Positions 9,137 to 18,798 are shown, counted from the stretch's first letter. The stretch: DNA of 64,000 nt from Methylophilus sp. DW102 (GCF_037076555.1 NZ_AP029023.1:2542001-2606000), one strand, 5' to 3'. Notes: generated by a model from the letters alone, not told the origin. Numbers and translations are program-made.

Positions 9137-12100
9137 ACCGCTTCCTCTTCTTCAACATGACCATGGTGACGCACTTTTTTCTCACTGGTCAGCCAGGTAA
9201 AGAACAATGGGATAAAGATGGTGGCAATAAAGGTTGCCAGCAACATGCCGCCGAAGACGCCCGTCCCCATGGATTGACGCGCTGCAGCACCTGCACCGGT
9301 CGCAAATACCAGTGGAATAATCCCCAGCACAAACGCCATGGACGTCATCACAATCGGTCTGAAGCGCAAGCGGGCGGCTTCAAGCGCAGCTTCAGCCAAC
9401 GGCATGCCCTCTTCCATTTTTTGCGAGGCAAATTCCACAATCAGGATGGCGTTTTTGGCCGCCAGACCGATCAGCGTAATCAGGCCAATCTGGAAGTAGA
9501 TGTCGTTGTTCATGCCACGCGTCAACACTGCCAGCAAGGCGCCTGTCATGGCAAACGGGATCGCCATGATCACTGCCAGTGGCAAGGACCAGGTTTCAAA
9601 CTGTGCCGCCAGGATCAGGAACACCATGATGGTGGCGAAGCCAAAAGCCACCAGCGCAGCAGAACCTGTCCGTTTTTCCTGGTAAGCCTGACCGGTCCAG
9701 GCAATCTGGTAACCATCCGGCAAGTTTTCCTTGGCGATTTTTTCCACCAGTTTGATCGCATCGCCAGAGCTCACGCCGGGCGCACCGCTACCGAACACTT
9801 TGGCAGACAGCAGGCCATTGTAGCGTTCCAGCTGTTCGGCACCGACGATGTTGCTGACTTTTGCCAATGCAGACATCGGCACCATATTGCCATTCGGATT
9901 ATCATCCGTCGGCTGGCTACGTACATACACTTTGCCCAGGTCTTCAGGCTTCATGCGGTAACCCGCCTCGGCTTGCAACTGCACGCGGTAAGTCCGGCCA
10001 TTACGGTTAAAGTCGTTGACATAGAGCGAACCCATGGTGCTCTGCAAGGTCGCGTAAATATCCGCAATTTTCACATTCTGTGACAAGGCTTTGGCTTCAT
10101 CTACCTCGATGTACAACTGCGGTACGGTCGGCCGGAAGAAACTATTAATCTGTGTCAGTTGCGGATTGGCACGCATTGCATCCATAAAGTTGTTCATGAC
10201 TTGCGCCAGCTTGATGGGATCCGTATCCCCATGACTCTGCACATAGACCTCAAAACCACCCGCAGAACCCAAGCCACGAATCGCTGGCGGGTTCACGGCA
10301 AAGCCCATGCCATCCGGCTGACTCATGCCTATGCCGATCAACTTTCCAACCATCTGGTCAGCATTGGTCGTACGCTTTTCCCAATCCGTCATACGGACAA
10401 ACATGGTCGCCGCATTGGTTTTGTTGGCGCCGGTGAGCAATTCAAACCCATTCACCGCAAACTCATGCGCAGTGGCAGGATCTTTCGCGACCGCTGACCG
10501 GATGTTTTCCATGGTCTGGGAAGTCCGCTTCAAGGTGGCACCATCTGGCATCACCACAATGCTAATGACATAGCCCTGATCTTCTGGCGGCACAAATCCA
10601 CCGGGCACGGTACGGAACAGGAAGATCATCACCACCAGCATGGCCCCAAACACGACGGCACCAATCAATTTGTGACGAAGGGTCAAGCGGACGGTGCCCG
10701 TGTACAAGTTTGTCAACCGGCCAAAGCCCTGGTTAAACTTTCTGAAAAAAGCATTTTCGTGATGACCGCCACTCTTCAGAATCATGGCACATAAAGCAGG
10801 GGTCAGCGTTAACGCCACCACGCCTGAAATGACCACAGCAATGGCCACAGTGACCGCGAACTGACGATAGAGCTGCCCGGCAATGCCGCCCTGGAATGCC
10901 ACAGGAACAAACACTGCGCACAGGACCAGTACAATCGCCACCACTGCCGCTTGCACTTGTGCAATAGACTTAATCGCCGCATGCAGCGGGTTCAAGCCTT
11001 CCTCTTTCATCAAACGCTCGGTATTCTCCAGCACCACGATCGCATCATCCACCACAATGCCGATGGCCAGAATCATGGCAAACAGAGTCAGCAGGTTGAT
11101 CGAGAAGCCGAACACATACAAGCCGGCAAATGTACCAACAATCGAAATCGGCACTGCAATCATCGGAATGAGGGTTGCGCGCCAGCTTTGCAGGAACAGG
11201 AACACCACGATCACGACCAGTACCAGCGCCTCACCAAAGGTATGGAACACTTCTTTGATGGTGGCTTTCACAAAGTCACTGGTGTCATAAGGAATGTTGT
11301 ATTCCATGCCTTGCGGGAATTTGGCTTTTAACTCTTCCACCTTGGCCTTGATGGCATTGGCGGTATCCAGTGCATTGGCACCGGTCTGTAAAAAGACCGG
11401 CATTGCCACACCAGCCTGGCCATCGAGTGCAGAGGTCACGTTATAGCTTTGGGCGCCCAACTCAATGCGTGCCACATCTTTCAGATGCAAGACACCGTTC
11501 GGGCCTTGCGCACGCAAAATAATGTTGCCGAACTCTTCAGGGTCAATCAACCGTCCTTTAGCTGTCACGGTAAATGACAATTGCTGATCAGGCAAAGCGG
11601 GCTCGGCACCGATCTTGCCTGCGGCATACTGCGCGTTTTGTGCGCTGATGGCCGCAGAAACATCGCTGGTAGACACCCCCAGTTGCGCCATGCGGTCAGG
11701 ACGTAACCAGACACGCATGGAGTAATCTTGCCCACCAAAAATGGTGACATCGCCCACGCCCTTGATGCGCTTGAATTCATCCAGCAAATTCAAGGTGGCG
11801 TAGTTACTCAGGAACAAACGATTATGGTCTTTGTTTTTCGAGGTGAGCATCACGACCAGCAGGATGTCATTCGAACGTTTTTGAACCACAACCCCGGTCC
11901 GGCGTACATCTTCGGGCAAACGCGGCAACGCAATGTTCACGCGGTTACTAACGTTAAAGGTCGCCTGGTTGACATCGGTACCGACATCAAATGTGGCGGT
12001 AATGGTTAAAGTACCACTGCTGTCAGAGCTAGAGTTAAAGTAAAGCAGGTTTTCCACACCACTTAGCTGCTCCTCAATCGGGGCAGCCACGGTTTTTGAC

Positions 12101-12270
12101 AGTGTTTCTGCGCTGGCACCAGGATAGCTGGCTGTAATCAGCACCGTAGGGGGTGCAATTTGCGGATATTGGGCAATCGGCAACTGGAATGCCGCTGCGA
12201 GACCTGCCAACACGATGATGATAGACAGCACGCTGGCAAAAATCGGGCGTGTGATAAAAAATCGGGTCAT
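9133..12270 (-). CDS. RND multidrug efflux permease (HAE1 family, AcrB/MexB-like)
   Basis: This proton-driven inner-membrane pump takes drugs, solvents or dyes from the periplasm and inner leaflet. It has 1045 residues from the ATG at 12270, chosen because the family begins M-x-x-FFI-x-RPIFA and an AGGGA ribosome-binding site lies about 9 bases upstream; an earlier in-frame start (12300) lacks these. The proton-relay Asp pair is present in TM4 (GIVVDDAIVVLENTER) and the Lys in TM10 (LAAKNAILIVEFA). Two large periplasmic loops flank the duplicated six-helix halves. It lies between adaptor and channel genes and is presumably repressed by the divergent TetR protein. The substrate range is unknown. 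Confidence 0.95.
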   Translation of the reverse strand: MTRFFITRPIFASVLSIIIVLAGLAAAFQLPIAQYPQIAPPTVLITASYPGASAETLSKTVAAPIEEQLSGVENLLYFNSSSDSSGTLTITATFDVGTDVNQATFNVSNRVNIALPRLPEDVRRTGVVVQKRSNDILLVVMLTSKNKDHNRLFLSNYATLNLLDEFKRIKGVGDVTIFGGQDYSMRVWLRPDRMAQLGVSTSDVSAAISAQNAQYAAGKIGAEPALPDQQLSFTVTAKGRLIDPEEFGNIILRAQGPNGVLHLKDVARIELGAQSYNVTSALDGQAGVAMPVFLQTGANALDTANAIKAKVEELKAKFPQGMEYNIPYDTSDFVKATIKEVFHTFGEALVLVVIVVFLFLQSWRATLIPMIAVPISIVGTFAGLYVFGFSINLLTLFAMILAIGIVVDDAIVVLENTERLMKEEGLNPLHAAIKSIAQVQAAVVAIVLVLCAVFVPVAFQGGIAGQLYRQFAVTVAIAVVISGVVALTLTPALCAMILKSGGHHENAFFRKFNQGFGRLTNLYTGTVRLTLRHKLIGAVVFGAMLVVMIFLFRTVPGGFVPPEDQGYVISIVVMPDGATLKRTSQTMENIRSAVAKDPATAHEFAVNGFELLTGANKTNAATMFVRMTDWEKRTTNADQMVGKLIGIGMSQPDGMGFAVNPPAIRGLGSAGGFEVYVQSHGDTDPIKLAQVMNNFMDAMRANPQLTQINSFFRPTVPQLYIEVDEAKALSQNVKIADIYATLQSTMGSLYVNDFNRNGRTYRVQLQAEAGYRMKPEDLGKVYVRSQPTDDNPNGNMVPMSALAKVSNIVGAEQLERYNGLLSAKVFGSGAPGVSSGDAIKLVEKIAKENLPDGYQIAWTGQAYQEKRTGSAALVAFGFATIMVFLILAAQFETWSLPLAVIMAIPFAMTGALLAVLTRGMNNDIYFQIGLITLIGLAAKNAILIVEFASQKMEEGMPLAEAALEAARLRFRPIVMTSMAFVLGIIPLVFATGAGAAARQSMGTGVFGGMLLATFIATIFIPLFFTWLTSEKKVRHHGHVEEEEAV

Positions 12271-12352
12271 ATCGTTTTCCCTGAGACGGGCCTGGTACAT
12301 GCCCAGGCCCTTGGTAACATAATGGGCTTATTCAACAAAGACGGTGAATGCG

Positions 12353-13531
12353 TTAAGACTTGGCTGCTGCCGGTGCCGTTTGGGCTGGCGCAGCGTCTGG
12401 TGCATGTGGTGCCACCGGTGCACCAGGTCTCACCTTGATCAGATTGTCGACAATGACCTGATCGCCGGCTTTCAAGCCATCCAACACCGTCCAGCGGTTG
12501 TCAAACCAGCCGCCCGCGACAATCGGCCTGACCGCGGCCACCGTTTTGCCTTCTTTATCTTTTTCGGCCACAAAGACAAACTTGCCTTGCTGACCAGTCA
12601 GTACGGCCGTTTGCGGAATCAGGAAGACGCCATCACGCTTGCCAGTGGTCAGGCGCACACGGACAAACTGACCTGGCAACAAGGCACTGTCCGCATTCTG
12701 GAACTCGGCCCGCAGTTGCTGCGTCCCCAATGCCGGGTCAATCTGACTGGCAGAGAAGTTAATCTTGCCTGAATAACGATATTCAGTATTGTCTGCCAGG
12801 ATCAATCGTACATCCTGCACGCGGCCTGGGCGCAAATGCCCGCCCAACGCTGTGAGCTCGGACTCGGACAGGCTGAAGCGGACCCAAATCGGCGACAATT
12901 GTACGATGGTGCTTAACAAGGTAGTGTTGGCACTGACCAACGCCCCTTCTGACAACACAAAGCGACCGGCAATCCCACTCTCTGGCGCTTTGACATGCGT
13001 ATAAGACAGATTCAGCTCTGCCTCACGCAGTTGCGCCTGATATTGCAACAAAGTCGCTGCGGCAACAGAGTTATCAGAGGCCGCATTATCATATTCACGC
13101 TGACTGATAGAGTGGCTCTCCAGCAAACCCTTAAGACGTTGCGCCTCACGTGCCGTTTGCTCAATGCGGGCTTTTTGCTGTGCAATCAGCGCCTTGGACT
13201 GATCTACCTGCAACTGGTAAGGAACAGGATCAATCAAGAACATATCCTGCCCGGCCTTGACCGCATCCCCTTCTTGATAGAGGCGTTTAAGCACAATACC
13301 ACCGACGCGGGGACGCACTTCAATTTGCTTGGCGCCCTCGGTTTGCGCAACCACCTCAGTCTGCACTGGGATGGTTTCAGCGGCGACGGTTTGCACGGTG
13401 ACTGGCATCGCAGGCATGCCGCCTGCGGCTGGATTTTGCTGCTGTGAAGATTTTCCGCAAGCACTCAATCCCAGGCTTAAAGCAAGCACGAGCAAGGCAT
13501 GACGAGGCTGGATAGTCTGTGAAATCAACAT
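12353..13531 (-). CDS. RND efflux periplasmic adaptor lipoprotein (MFP family)
   Basis: This adaptor links the inner-membrane pump to the outer-membrane channel. It has 392 residues. A signal peptide ends in the lipobox LSAC (Cys25). It is followed by a split lipoyl/barrel-sandwich domain (VRPRVGGIVLKRLYQEGD and later VKAPESGIAGRFVLSEG), an alpha-helical hairpin (about residues 105-165) and beta-barrel and membrane-proximal parts. The C-terminal tail is Ala/Pro rich. A GAGGA ribosome-binding site precedes the start. It is the first gene of the three-gene operon, transcribed from the operator region at 13561-13614. Confidence 0.94.
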   Translation of the reverse strand: MLISQTIQPRHALLVLALSLGLSACGKSSQQQNPAAGGMPAMPVTVQTVAAETIPVQTEVVAQTEGAKQIEVRPRVGGIVLKRLYQEGDAVKAGQDMFLIDPVPYQLQVDQSKALIAQQKARIEQTAREAQRLKGLLESHSISQREYDNAASDNSVAAATLLQYQAQLREAELNLSYTHVKAPESGIAGRFVLSEGALVSANTTLLSTIVQLSPIWVRFSLSESELTALGGHLRPGRVQDVRLILADNTEYRYSGKINFSASQIDPALGTQQLRAEFQNADSALLPGQFVRVRLTTGKRDGVFLIPQTAVLTGQQGKFVFVAEKDKEGKTVAAVRPIVAGGWFDNRWTVLDGLKAGDQVIVDNLIKVRPGAPVAPHAPDAAPAQTAPAAAKS

Positions 13532-13560
13532 GTTATCCTCTGTTTAGTTTTAAAATAGAC

Positions 13561-13589
13561 TTGATTACATACATCATTGGATGTATATT
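13561..13589 (+). promoter_or_regulatory. Candidate promoter of the TetR regulator gene
   Basis: A TTGATT -35 (13561-13566), a 17-base spacer and a TATATT -10 (13584-13589) face the regulator. They overlap the operator and the opposite promoter, so one repressor dimer pair could shut both. The leader to the ATG would be about 135 bases, so another promoter closer in is possible. Confidence 0.45.
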
Positions 13590-13613
13590 ATATACAAACA
13601 AGAATGTATGTAA
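13565..13613. promoter_or_regulatory. Symmetric TetR/AcrR-type operator between efflux operon and repressor
   Basis: Perfect 10-base inverted arms at 13565-13574 and 13604-13613 enclose a second, AT-rich symmetric element (around 13583-13595), so the 49-bp block is symmetric about 13589. The arms resemble the TACATACA/TGTATGTA pattern of AcrR/TtgR operators. Both divergent promoters lie inside it. Binding by the TetR protein encoded at 13730 is inferred from position. Confidence 0.75.
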
Positions 13614-13614
13614 A
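13587..13614 (-). promoter_or_regulatory. Sigma-70 promoter of the RND efflux operon
   Basis: On the reverse strand the -35 is TTTACA (13609-13614), the spacer is 16 bases and the -10 is TATAAT (13587-13592). The predicted transcript starts about 50 bases before the adaptor ATG at 13531. The whole element lies within the symmetric operator. Confidence 0.6.
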
Positions 13615-13729
13615 TGGGTTTTGCAAAAAATTTGCCCATCTCGAGCCGTCACAAGTTGCCAGTGACCGCTGATAAAATACGACATTCAAATGAAACATTC
13701 ATGAATTTATGAAAGAGCGATAAATACTT

Positions 13730-14356
13730 ATGGTACGTAAAACCAAAGAAGATGCCGCCATCACGCGCCAACACATTATTGATGCTGCGCGACAGATGTT
13801 TCTGCAAAAAGGGGTTAGCCGCACCAGCCTGGAACAGATTGCCTCCCATGCCAATGTTACGCGCGGCGCCGTCTATTGGCATTTCCAGAATAAGGCAGAT
13901 TTGTTTCATGCCATGCGCGAAGAAGTGTATTTGCCGTTGATAGACCGCATGGATGACACCCTACTCGGGAACGCGGAAGAGTCCAATATTGATCCACTGG
14001 GCCGCATTCGCAAACACCTCGAAAACACCGTACAGATTCTTAATGACGACACCACCACGCGCGCAACTTATGAAGTCATGATGACCAAGTGTGAATACGT
14101 GGATGAGTTTGCCGATGTACTGAAATCTATTTTAGGTAACTGTAGCGGACTCGTGCACAAAATGGAACAGGCCTACGCCAAAGCACAGGAAATCGGCCAG
14201 GTCGGCACCCAGCTTAGTCCGCAAGAACTCGCCTGGGACACCCACCTGTTTTTCTCAGGCCTAATGCACATGTGGGTCAAAGACACCGAAGGAACGTTAT
14301 TCCGCGACCGCGCCATGCAACTAATCAACACACACATTAATCTGCGTAAAAAATAA
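13730..14356 (+). CDS. TetR-family repressor (AcrR/TtgR-like)
   Basis: The product has 208 residues. The N-terminal DNA-binding domain (residues about 10-60) has the typical run from ITRQHIIDAARQMF through GVSRTSLEQIASHANVTRGAVYWHF. This, with the following NKADLFHAM, closely resembles AcrR/TtgR/MtrR repressors of RND pumps. The C-terminal helical domain would bind the inducing drug. It is divergent from the efflux operon, with the shared operator between them, so its probable role is ligand-released repression of the pump and of itself. The ligand is unknown. Confidence 0.92.
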   Translation: MVRKTKEDAAITRQHIIDAARQMFLQKGVSRTSLEQIASHANVTRGAVYWHFQNKADLFHAMREEVYLPLIDRMDDTLLGNAEESNIDPLGRIRKHLENTVQILNDDTTTRATYEVMMTKCEYVDEFADVLKSILGNCSGLVHKMEQAYAKAQEIGQVGTQLSPQELAWDTHLFFSGLMHMWVKDTEGTLFRDRAMQLINTHINLRKK

Positions 14357-14435
14357 GCAAAAATGCTACTTTAAACATTCCCTCGTCTGCGATTTGCAGT
14401 TAAAATAGTCAGTCTTTTCACTGACTTATCCAAGC

Positions 14436-15479
14436 ATGCAAATCGGACCGCATCAACTCAAGAACAACCTGGTGGTTGCCCCTATGGCGGGCGTGACCGA
14501 CCGTCCTTTCCGCATGTTGTGCAAAAAAATGGGGGCAGGGCTGGCCGTCTCCGAAATGGTCACCTCCAATTCCTTATTGTATGGCAGTGAAAAAACCAAG
14601 CGCCGCGCCAACCATGAAGGCGAAGTCAGCCCGATCTCGGTACAAATTGCCGGCGCAGAACCGGCCATGATGGCCGAGGCCGCCAAACATAACGTCGACA
14701 ATGGTGCACAAATCATCGACATCAACATGGGTTGCCCGGCCAAAAAAATCTGTAACGTCATGGCTGGGTCTGCCCTGCTGCGAGACGAACCGCTGGTGTC
14801 CCAAATCCTCAAGGCCGTGGTCAATGCGGTGGATGTGCCAGTCACCCTGAAAATCCGTACCGGCTGGGATAGACAAAATAAAAACGCCATCCAGATTGCC
14901 AGAATGGCAGAAGACATCGGCATTCAGGCGCTGACGATTCATGGCCGCACGCGTAATGACCTTTACCATGGCGACGCCGAATATGACACGATTGCCGCCG
15001 TCAAGCAGCAAATCAAGATTCCGCTGATTGCCAATGGCGATATCACCACGCCAGAAAAAGCCAAATTTGTGCTTGATTACACCCAGGCCGACGCCGTCAT
15101 GATCGGCCGTGCAGCCCAAGGCCGCCCCTGGATCTTCCGCGAAACCGAGCACTTTCTGAAGACTGGCGAGCACATGCTGCCGCCGACCGTAGATGAAATT
15201 CACCAGGTGATGCTGGAGCACTTGCATGACTTATATGCTTTTTATGGTGACCTCACCGGCATGCGCGTCGCACGCAAGCATATTTCCTGGTATACCAAGG
15301 GCTTATCTGGCTCTGCGGCCTTCCGTCACAATATGAATACCTTGCAAACCATAGAATTACAATTACAAGCCATCAATGACTTCTTTGCCGAGCTCCGTGC
15401 GAAAAACGACCGTCTGGTCTACGCCGAGGAGACTGAACTGGATCAAGAACACCCAGGCACCCAGGAGCTCGCAGCCTAA
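14436..15479 (+). CDS. dusB: tRNA-dihydrouridine synthase DusB
   Basis: This FMN enzyme reduces specific uridines in tRNA (U17 in E. coli) to dihydrouridine with NADPH. The product has 347 residues with a TIM-barrel N-terminal part. Visible motifs are APMAGVTDRPFR, the catalytic-cysteine motif MGCPAKKICN, TIHGRTRND and ANGDI, followed by GRAAQGRPW; a small helical C-terminal domain follows. The stop overlaps the fis start by one base (TAATG), the same dusB-fis pairing as in E. coli. A TAAAAT -10-like box lies at 14401-14406. Confidence 0.95.
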   Translation: MQIGPHQLKNNLVVAPMAGVTDRPFRMLCKKMGAGLAVSEMVTSNSLLYGSEKTKRRANHEGEVSPISVQIAGAEPAMMAEAAKHNVDNGAQIIDINMGCPAKKICNVMAGSALLRDEPLVSQILKAVVNAVDVPVTLKIRTGWDRQNKNAIQIARMAEDIGIQALTIHGRTRNDLYHGDAEYDTIAAVKQQIKIPLIANGDITTPEKAKFVLDYTQADAVMIGRAAQGRPWIFRETEHFLKTGEHMLPPTVDEIHQVMLEHLHDLYAFYGDLTGMRVARKHISWYTKGLSGSAAFRHNMNTLQTIELQLQAINDFFAELRAKNDRLVYAEETELDQEHPGTQELAA

Positions 15480-15715
15480 TGCAAACCGATAGTAAATTAA
15501 GTCTCGCGGTACGCGAGTCTCTGGACGACTATTTCATGCATCTGGATGGGCAACCGCCGCATGCGATTTACGAAATGGTGCTTGGCTGCGTGGAAAAGCC
15601 CATGCTGGAATACGTACTGAACAAAGTGGGCGGCAACCAGAGCAAAGCCGCCGACATGCTGGGCATTAACCGCAACACCCTAAGAAAAAAAATGGCCGCC
15701 TACGGCCTAGAATAA
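15479..15715 (+). CDS. fis: DNA-binding protein Fis
   Basis: Fis is a nucleoid protein that bends DNA and activates stable-RNA promoters. The product has 78 residues; E. coli Fis has 98, so this is the short form common outside enterics. The C-terminal helix-turn-helix is complete (GGNQSKAADMLGINRNTLRKK). It is translationally coupled to dusB by a one-base overlap. A strong terminator follows 10 bases after the stop, so dusB-fis is a closed two-gene operon. Confidence 0.93.
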   Translation: MQTDSKLSLAVRESLDDYFMHLDGQPPHAIYEMVLGCVEKPMLEYVLNKVGGNQSKAADMLGINRNTLRKKMAAYGLE

Positions 15716-15725
15716 GCATGACCCC

Positions 15726-15757
15726 GGTCTGATGACATCTCAACATCAGACCTTTTT
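15726..15757 (+). terminator. Intrinsic terminator of dusB-fis
   Basis: Nine-base perfect arms (15726-15734 and 15744-15752) are followed by five T and then a further T-rich stretch. Confidence 0.9.
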
Positions 15758-15808
15758 CATTTTTTAAGCCTTTTCATTTTTTATTTAGCAACTCCATTCA
15801 AACTCATT

Positions 15809-17413
15809 ATGACGATTAAACGCGCGCTTATCAGTGTTTCCGATAAAACCGGTGTGCTGGAACTGGCACAATCCCTGCACCAACTGGGTGTAGAAATCCT
15901 TTCCACGGGGGGCACTGCAAAACTGTTCCGTGACAACCACATTCCCGTCAAAGAAGTGAGCGACTTTACCGGTTTTCCAGAAATGCTGGATGGCCGTGTC
16001 AAAACGCTGCACCCCAAGGTGCACGGTGGCCTGCTGGGACGCCGCGACCTGCCTGAACATGTGGCGGCCATGCAGCAATATGGCATTGAGAATATCGACT
16101 TGCTCGCCGTCAATCTCTATCCGTTTGAAGCGACGGTGGCCAAGCCCAACTGCACGCTTGAAGATGCGATTGAAAACATTGATATCGGCGGTCCGGCCAT
16201 GGTGCGTTCCGCAGCCAAAAACTGGAACGATGTCGCCGTACTGACAGACGCTGCCCAGTACGCTGAAGTGATCAACGAGTTGAAAGCCAATCAGGGCGCC
16301 GTGTCCAAAGCGACACGTTTCAAATTGTCTGTGGCCGCATTTAACCGCATTGCCCAATACGATGCCGCCATCAGCAACTACTTGTCCGCCATTGACTTCA
16401 CCGAAACCGAAGCGGCATGCAAGCCAGTCCTGAGCCAGTTCCCAGGCCAGATGAACAGCAATTTTGTCAAAGTACAAGACCTGCGTTATGGTGAAAACAG
16501 CCATCAGCAAGCCGCCTTCTACCGTGACCTCTACCCTGCCCCAGGCAGCCTGGCCACCGCGCAACAATTGCAGGGCAAAGAATTGAGTTACAACAACATC
16601 GCCGATGCAGATGCGGCTTGGGAAGCTGTGAAATCTTTCACCGGCCCGGCCTGCGTGATTGTCAAACACGCCAACCCTTGCGGTGTAGCCCTGGGCGTGA
16701 ACGCACTGGAAGCCTACAGCAAAGCCTTCAAAACCGATCCGACCTCGGCTTTTGGCGGCATCATTGCCTTCAACTGCACGCTTGATGGCGCAGCTGCCGA
16801 AGCCGTTTCCAAACAATTTGTCGAAGTGCTGATTGCCCCCGATTTTACGCCAGAAGCCCTGGCCATTTTCACCGCCAAAGCCAACGTACGCGTGCTGAAA
16901 ATCGCCTTGCCCCAAGGAGGCAATAACGCTTGGGAACAAGGCCGCAATGCCGTCGATTCCAAGCGTGTGGGTTCAGGTATTTTGCTGCAATCTGCCGACA
17001 ACCATGAGATGCACATGGCAGACCTGAAAGTGGTCACCAAACTGCAACCAACGCCACAACAAATGCAAGACCTGCTGTTTGCCTGGAATGTGGCTAAATA
17101 CGTCAAGTCCAACGCCATCGTATTCTGTGGCAATGGCATGACCTTAGGCGTGGGCGCAGGCCAGATGAGCCGTGTCGACAGTACCAAAATCGCCGCCATC
17201 AAGGCGCAAAATGCCGGCTTGAGCCTGCAAGGTTCAGTGGTCGCTTCTGACGCATTTTTCCCGTTCCGGGACGGCGTAGACGTACTGGCCGATGCAGGCG
17301 CGAGTTGCGTGATCCATCCCGGTGGTAGCATGCGCGATGAGGAAGTGATTGCGGCGGCTGATGAACGTGGCCTGGCCATGGTCGTGACCGGCATTCGCCA
17401 CTTTAGACATTAA
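15809..17413 (+). CDS. purH: Bifunctional AICAR transformylase / IMP cyclohydrolase
   Basis: PurH catalyses the last two steps of de novo IMP synthesis. It has 534 residues (E. coli 529). The N-terminal IMP cyclohydrolase (MGS-like) domain, about residues 1-145, has [18 protein letters not shown]. The C-terminal transformylase has the catalytic Lys-His pair in [14 protein letters not shown] and the final [19 protein letters not shown]. It lies upstream of purD in the same direction, as in many proteobacteria, but with a 110-base spacer that carries an inverted repeat. Confidence 0.96.
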   Translation: MTIKRALISVSDKTGVLELAQSLHQLGVEILSTGGTAKLFRDNHIPVKEVSDFTGFPEMLDGRVKTLHPKVHGGLLGRRDLPEHVAAMQQYGIENIDLLAVNLYPFEATVAKPNCTLEDAIENIDIGGPAMVRSAAKNWNDVAVLTDAAQYAEVINELKANQGAVSKATRFKLSVAAFNRIAQYDAAISNYLSAIDFTETEAACKPVLSQFPGQMNSNFVKVQDLRYGENSHQQAAFYRDLYPAPGSLATAQQLQGKELSYNNIADADAAWEAVKSFTGPACVIVKHANPCGVALGVNALEAYSKAFKTDPTSAFGGIIAFNCTLDGAAAEAVSKQFVEVLIAPDFTPEALAIFTAKANVRVLKIALPQGGNNAWEQGRNAVDSKRVGSGILLQSADNHEMHMADLKVVTKLQPTPQQMQDLLFAWNVAKYVKSNAIVFCGNGMTLGVGAGQMSRVDSTKIAAIKAQNAGLSLQGSVVASDAFFPFRDGVDVLADAGASCVIHPGGSMRDEEVIAAADERGLAMVVTGIRHFRH

Positions 17414-17421
17414 TTCTATTT

Positions 17422-17499
17422 GCCACAGAGAACACAAAGAACATCTTCAAAGCATTCCGTCTTTGAGTGCTACTCTGTGTCTTCTGAGTTCTCTATGGC
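17422..17499. repeat. Imperfect inverted repeat between purH and purD
   Basis: Twelve-base outer arms (17422-17433 and 17488-17499) match at 11 of 12 positions when inverted. The inside is a degenerate continuation rich in CACAGAG/CTCTGTG. The element fills most of the purH-purD spacer. It has the look of a short palindromic interspersed repeat rather than a terminator (no T run). Whether copies occur elsewhere in the genome cannot be seen here. Confidence 0.5.
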
Positions 17500-17523
17500 T
17501 CAAACTTAATCAGGTAATAAAAG

Positions 17524-18792
17524 ATGAAAATTTTAGTGATTGGTTCTGGCGGTCGTGAGCACGCACTGGCCTGGAAAGCCGCACAAAACAAAGCAGTGAG
17601 CCGCGTTTATGTTGGTCCCGGTAATGCAGGCACCGCGACAAATCCTGACATGATCAATGTGCCGATAACCAAAATCGATGAGTTGGTGAAATTTGCCGAA
17701 GATGAGCAGATTGCCCTGACCATTGTTGGCCCGGAAGCCCCGTTATCGCAAGGCGTGGTCGATGCATTCCGCGCCGCTGACCTGAAGATTTTTGGCCCGA
17801 CTAAAGCAGCGGCACAATTGGAAAGCTCCAAGGATTTTGCCAAAGCATTTATGGTCCGCCACAACATCCCTACCGCCAAATACCAGACCTTCAGCGAGGT
17901 CGCACCAGCGCATGCCTACATTGATGCCAATGGCGCACCCATCGTTATCAAGGCGGACGGCCTGGCGGCCGGCAAAGGCGTGGTGGTTGCCATGACATTG
18001 GAAGAGGCCCACGCCGCAGTCGATGCAATGCTGGCTGACAATAAGCTTGGCGATGCCGGTGCACGCGTAGTCATTGAAGAATTTTTGACTGGAGAGGAAG
18101 CCAGCTTCATGGTCATGGTCGATGGCAAAAACATCTTGCCGCTCGCCACCAGCCAGGACCACAAACGCCTGCTTGATGCCGACCAAGGCCCCAACACCGG
18201 CGGCATGGGCGCTTACTCGCCTGCGCCAGTGGTGACGCCAGAGATCCACGCCAAAGCCATGCGCGAGATTATTGTGCCTACTGTTGAAGGCATGGCCAAA
18301 GATGGCATCCCGTATACCGGCTTTCTGTACGCCGGGTTGATGATTACACCGGCAGGCGATGTGAAAACACTGGAGTTCAACTGCCGCATGGGTGACCCCG
18401 AAACGCAGCCCATCATGATGCGCCTGAAATCAGACCTGGTCGAACTGGCTGAACACGCAGTCAATGGCACGCTGGACCAGGCACAAGCAGAATGGGACAG
18501 ACGTTTTGCCTTGGGTGTGGTGATGGCAAGCGCCAATTACCCGGATACCCCCAGATTGGGCGATGAAATTCATGGCTTGCCGAAAGACGTACAGGATGGT
18601 CATGTGTTCCACGCTGGCACCACCCTCAAGGACGGCAAGGTAGTCACCAGTGGCGGTCGCGTCTTGTGTGTGACGGCCTTGGGCGAAACGGTCAAGTTTG
18701 CGCAACAGCAAGCTTATAAAGTACTGGAACAAATCCAGTTCGACGGTGCTCAGTACCGTAAAGATATCGGTTACCGCGCCATCAAAAACTAA
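17524..18792 (+). CDS. purD: Phosphoribosylamine-glycine ligase
   Basis: PurD is the ATP-grasp enzyme that makes glycinamide ribonucleotide in purine synthesis. It has 422 residues, matching the family. Features in order are the N-terminal GSGGREHALAWK, the ATP-grasp nucleotide region (IVIKADGLAAGKGVVVA), the PurD signature GPNTGGMGAYSPAP and the metal-binding LEFNCRMGDPETQ. It is 7 bases upstream of hemF and presumably co-transcribed with it. Confidence 0.96.
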   Translation: MKILVIGSGGREHALAWKAAQNKAVSRVYVGPGNAGTATNPDMINVPITKIDELVKFAEDEQIALTIVGPEAPLSQGVVDAFRAADLKIFGPTKAAAQLESSKDFAKAFMVRHNIPTAKYQTFSEVAPAHAYIDANGAPIVIKADGLAAGKGVVVAMTLEEAHAAVDAMLADNKLGDAGARVVIEEFLTGEEASFMVMVDGKNILPLATSQDHKRLLDADQGPNTGGMGAYSPAPVVTPEIHAKAMREIIVPTVEGMAKDGIPYTGFLYAGLMITPAGDVKTLEFNCRMGDPETQPIMMRLKSDLVELAEHAVNGTLDQAQAEWDRRFALGVVMASANYPDTPRLGDEIHGLPKDVQDGHVFHAGTTLKDGKVVTSGGRVLCVTALGETVKFAQQQAYKVLEQIQFDGAQYRKDIGYRAIKN

Positions 18793-18798
18793 GCTGTC

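Noticed and set aside
9103..10083. A 326-codon open frame on the + strand opposite the RND pump
   Set aside because: Antisense to a well-supported efflux permease. The His/Gln/Arg-rich composition and lack of domains or ribosome-binding site indicate a shadow frame.
15785..16939. A 384-codon open frame on the - strand opposite purH
   Set aside because: Fully contained within a conserved enzyme gene on the other strand, with no domain or promoter support.
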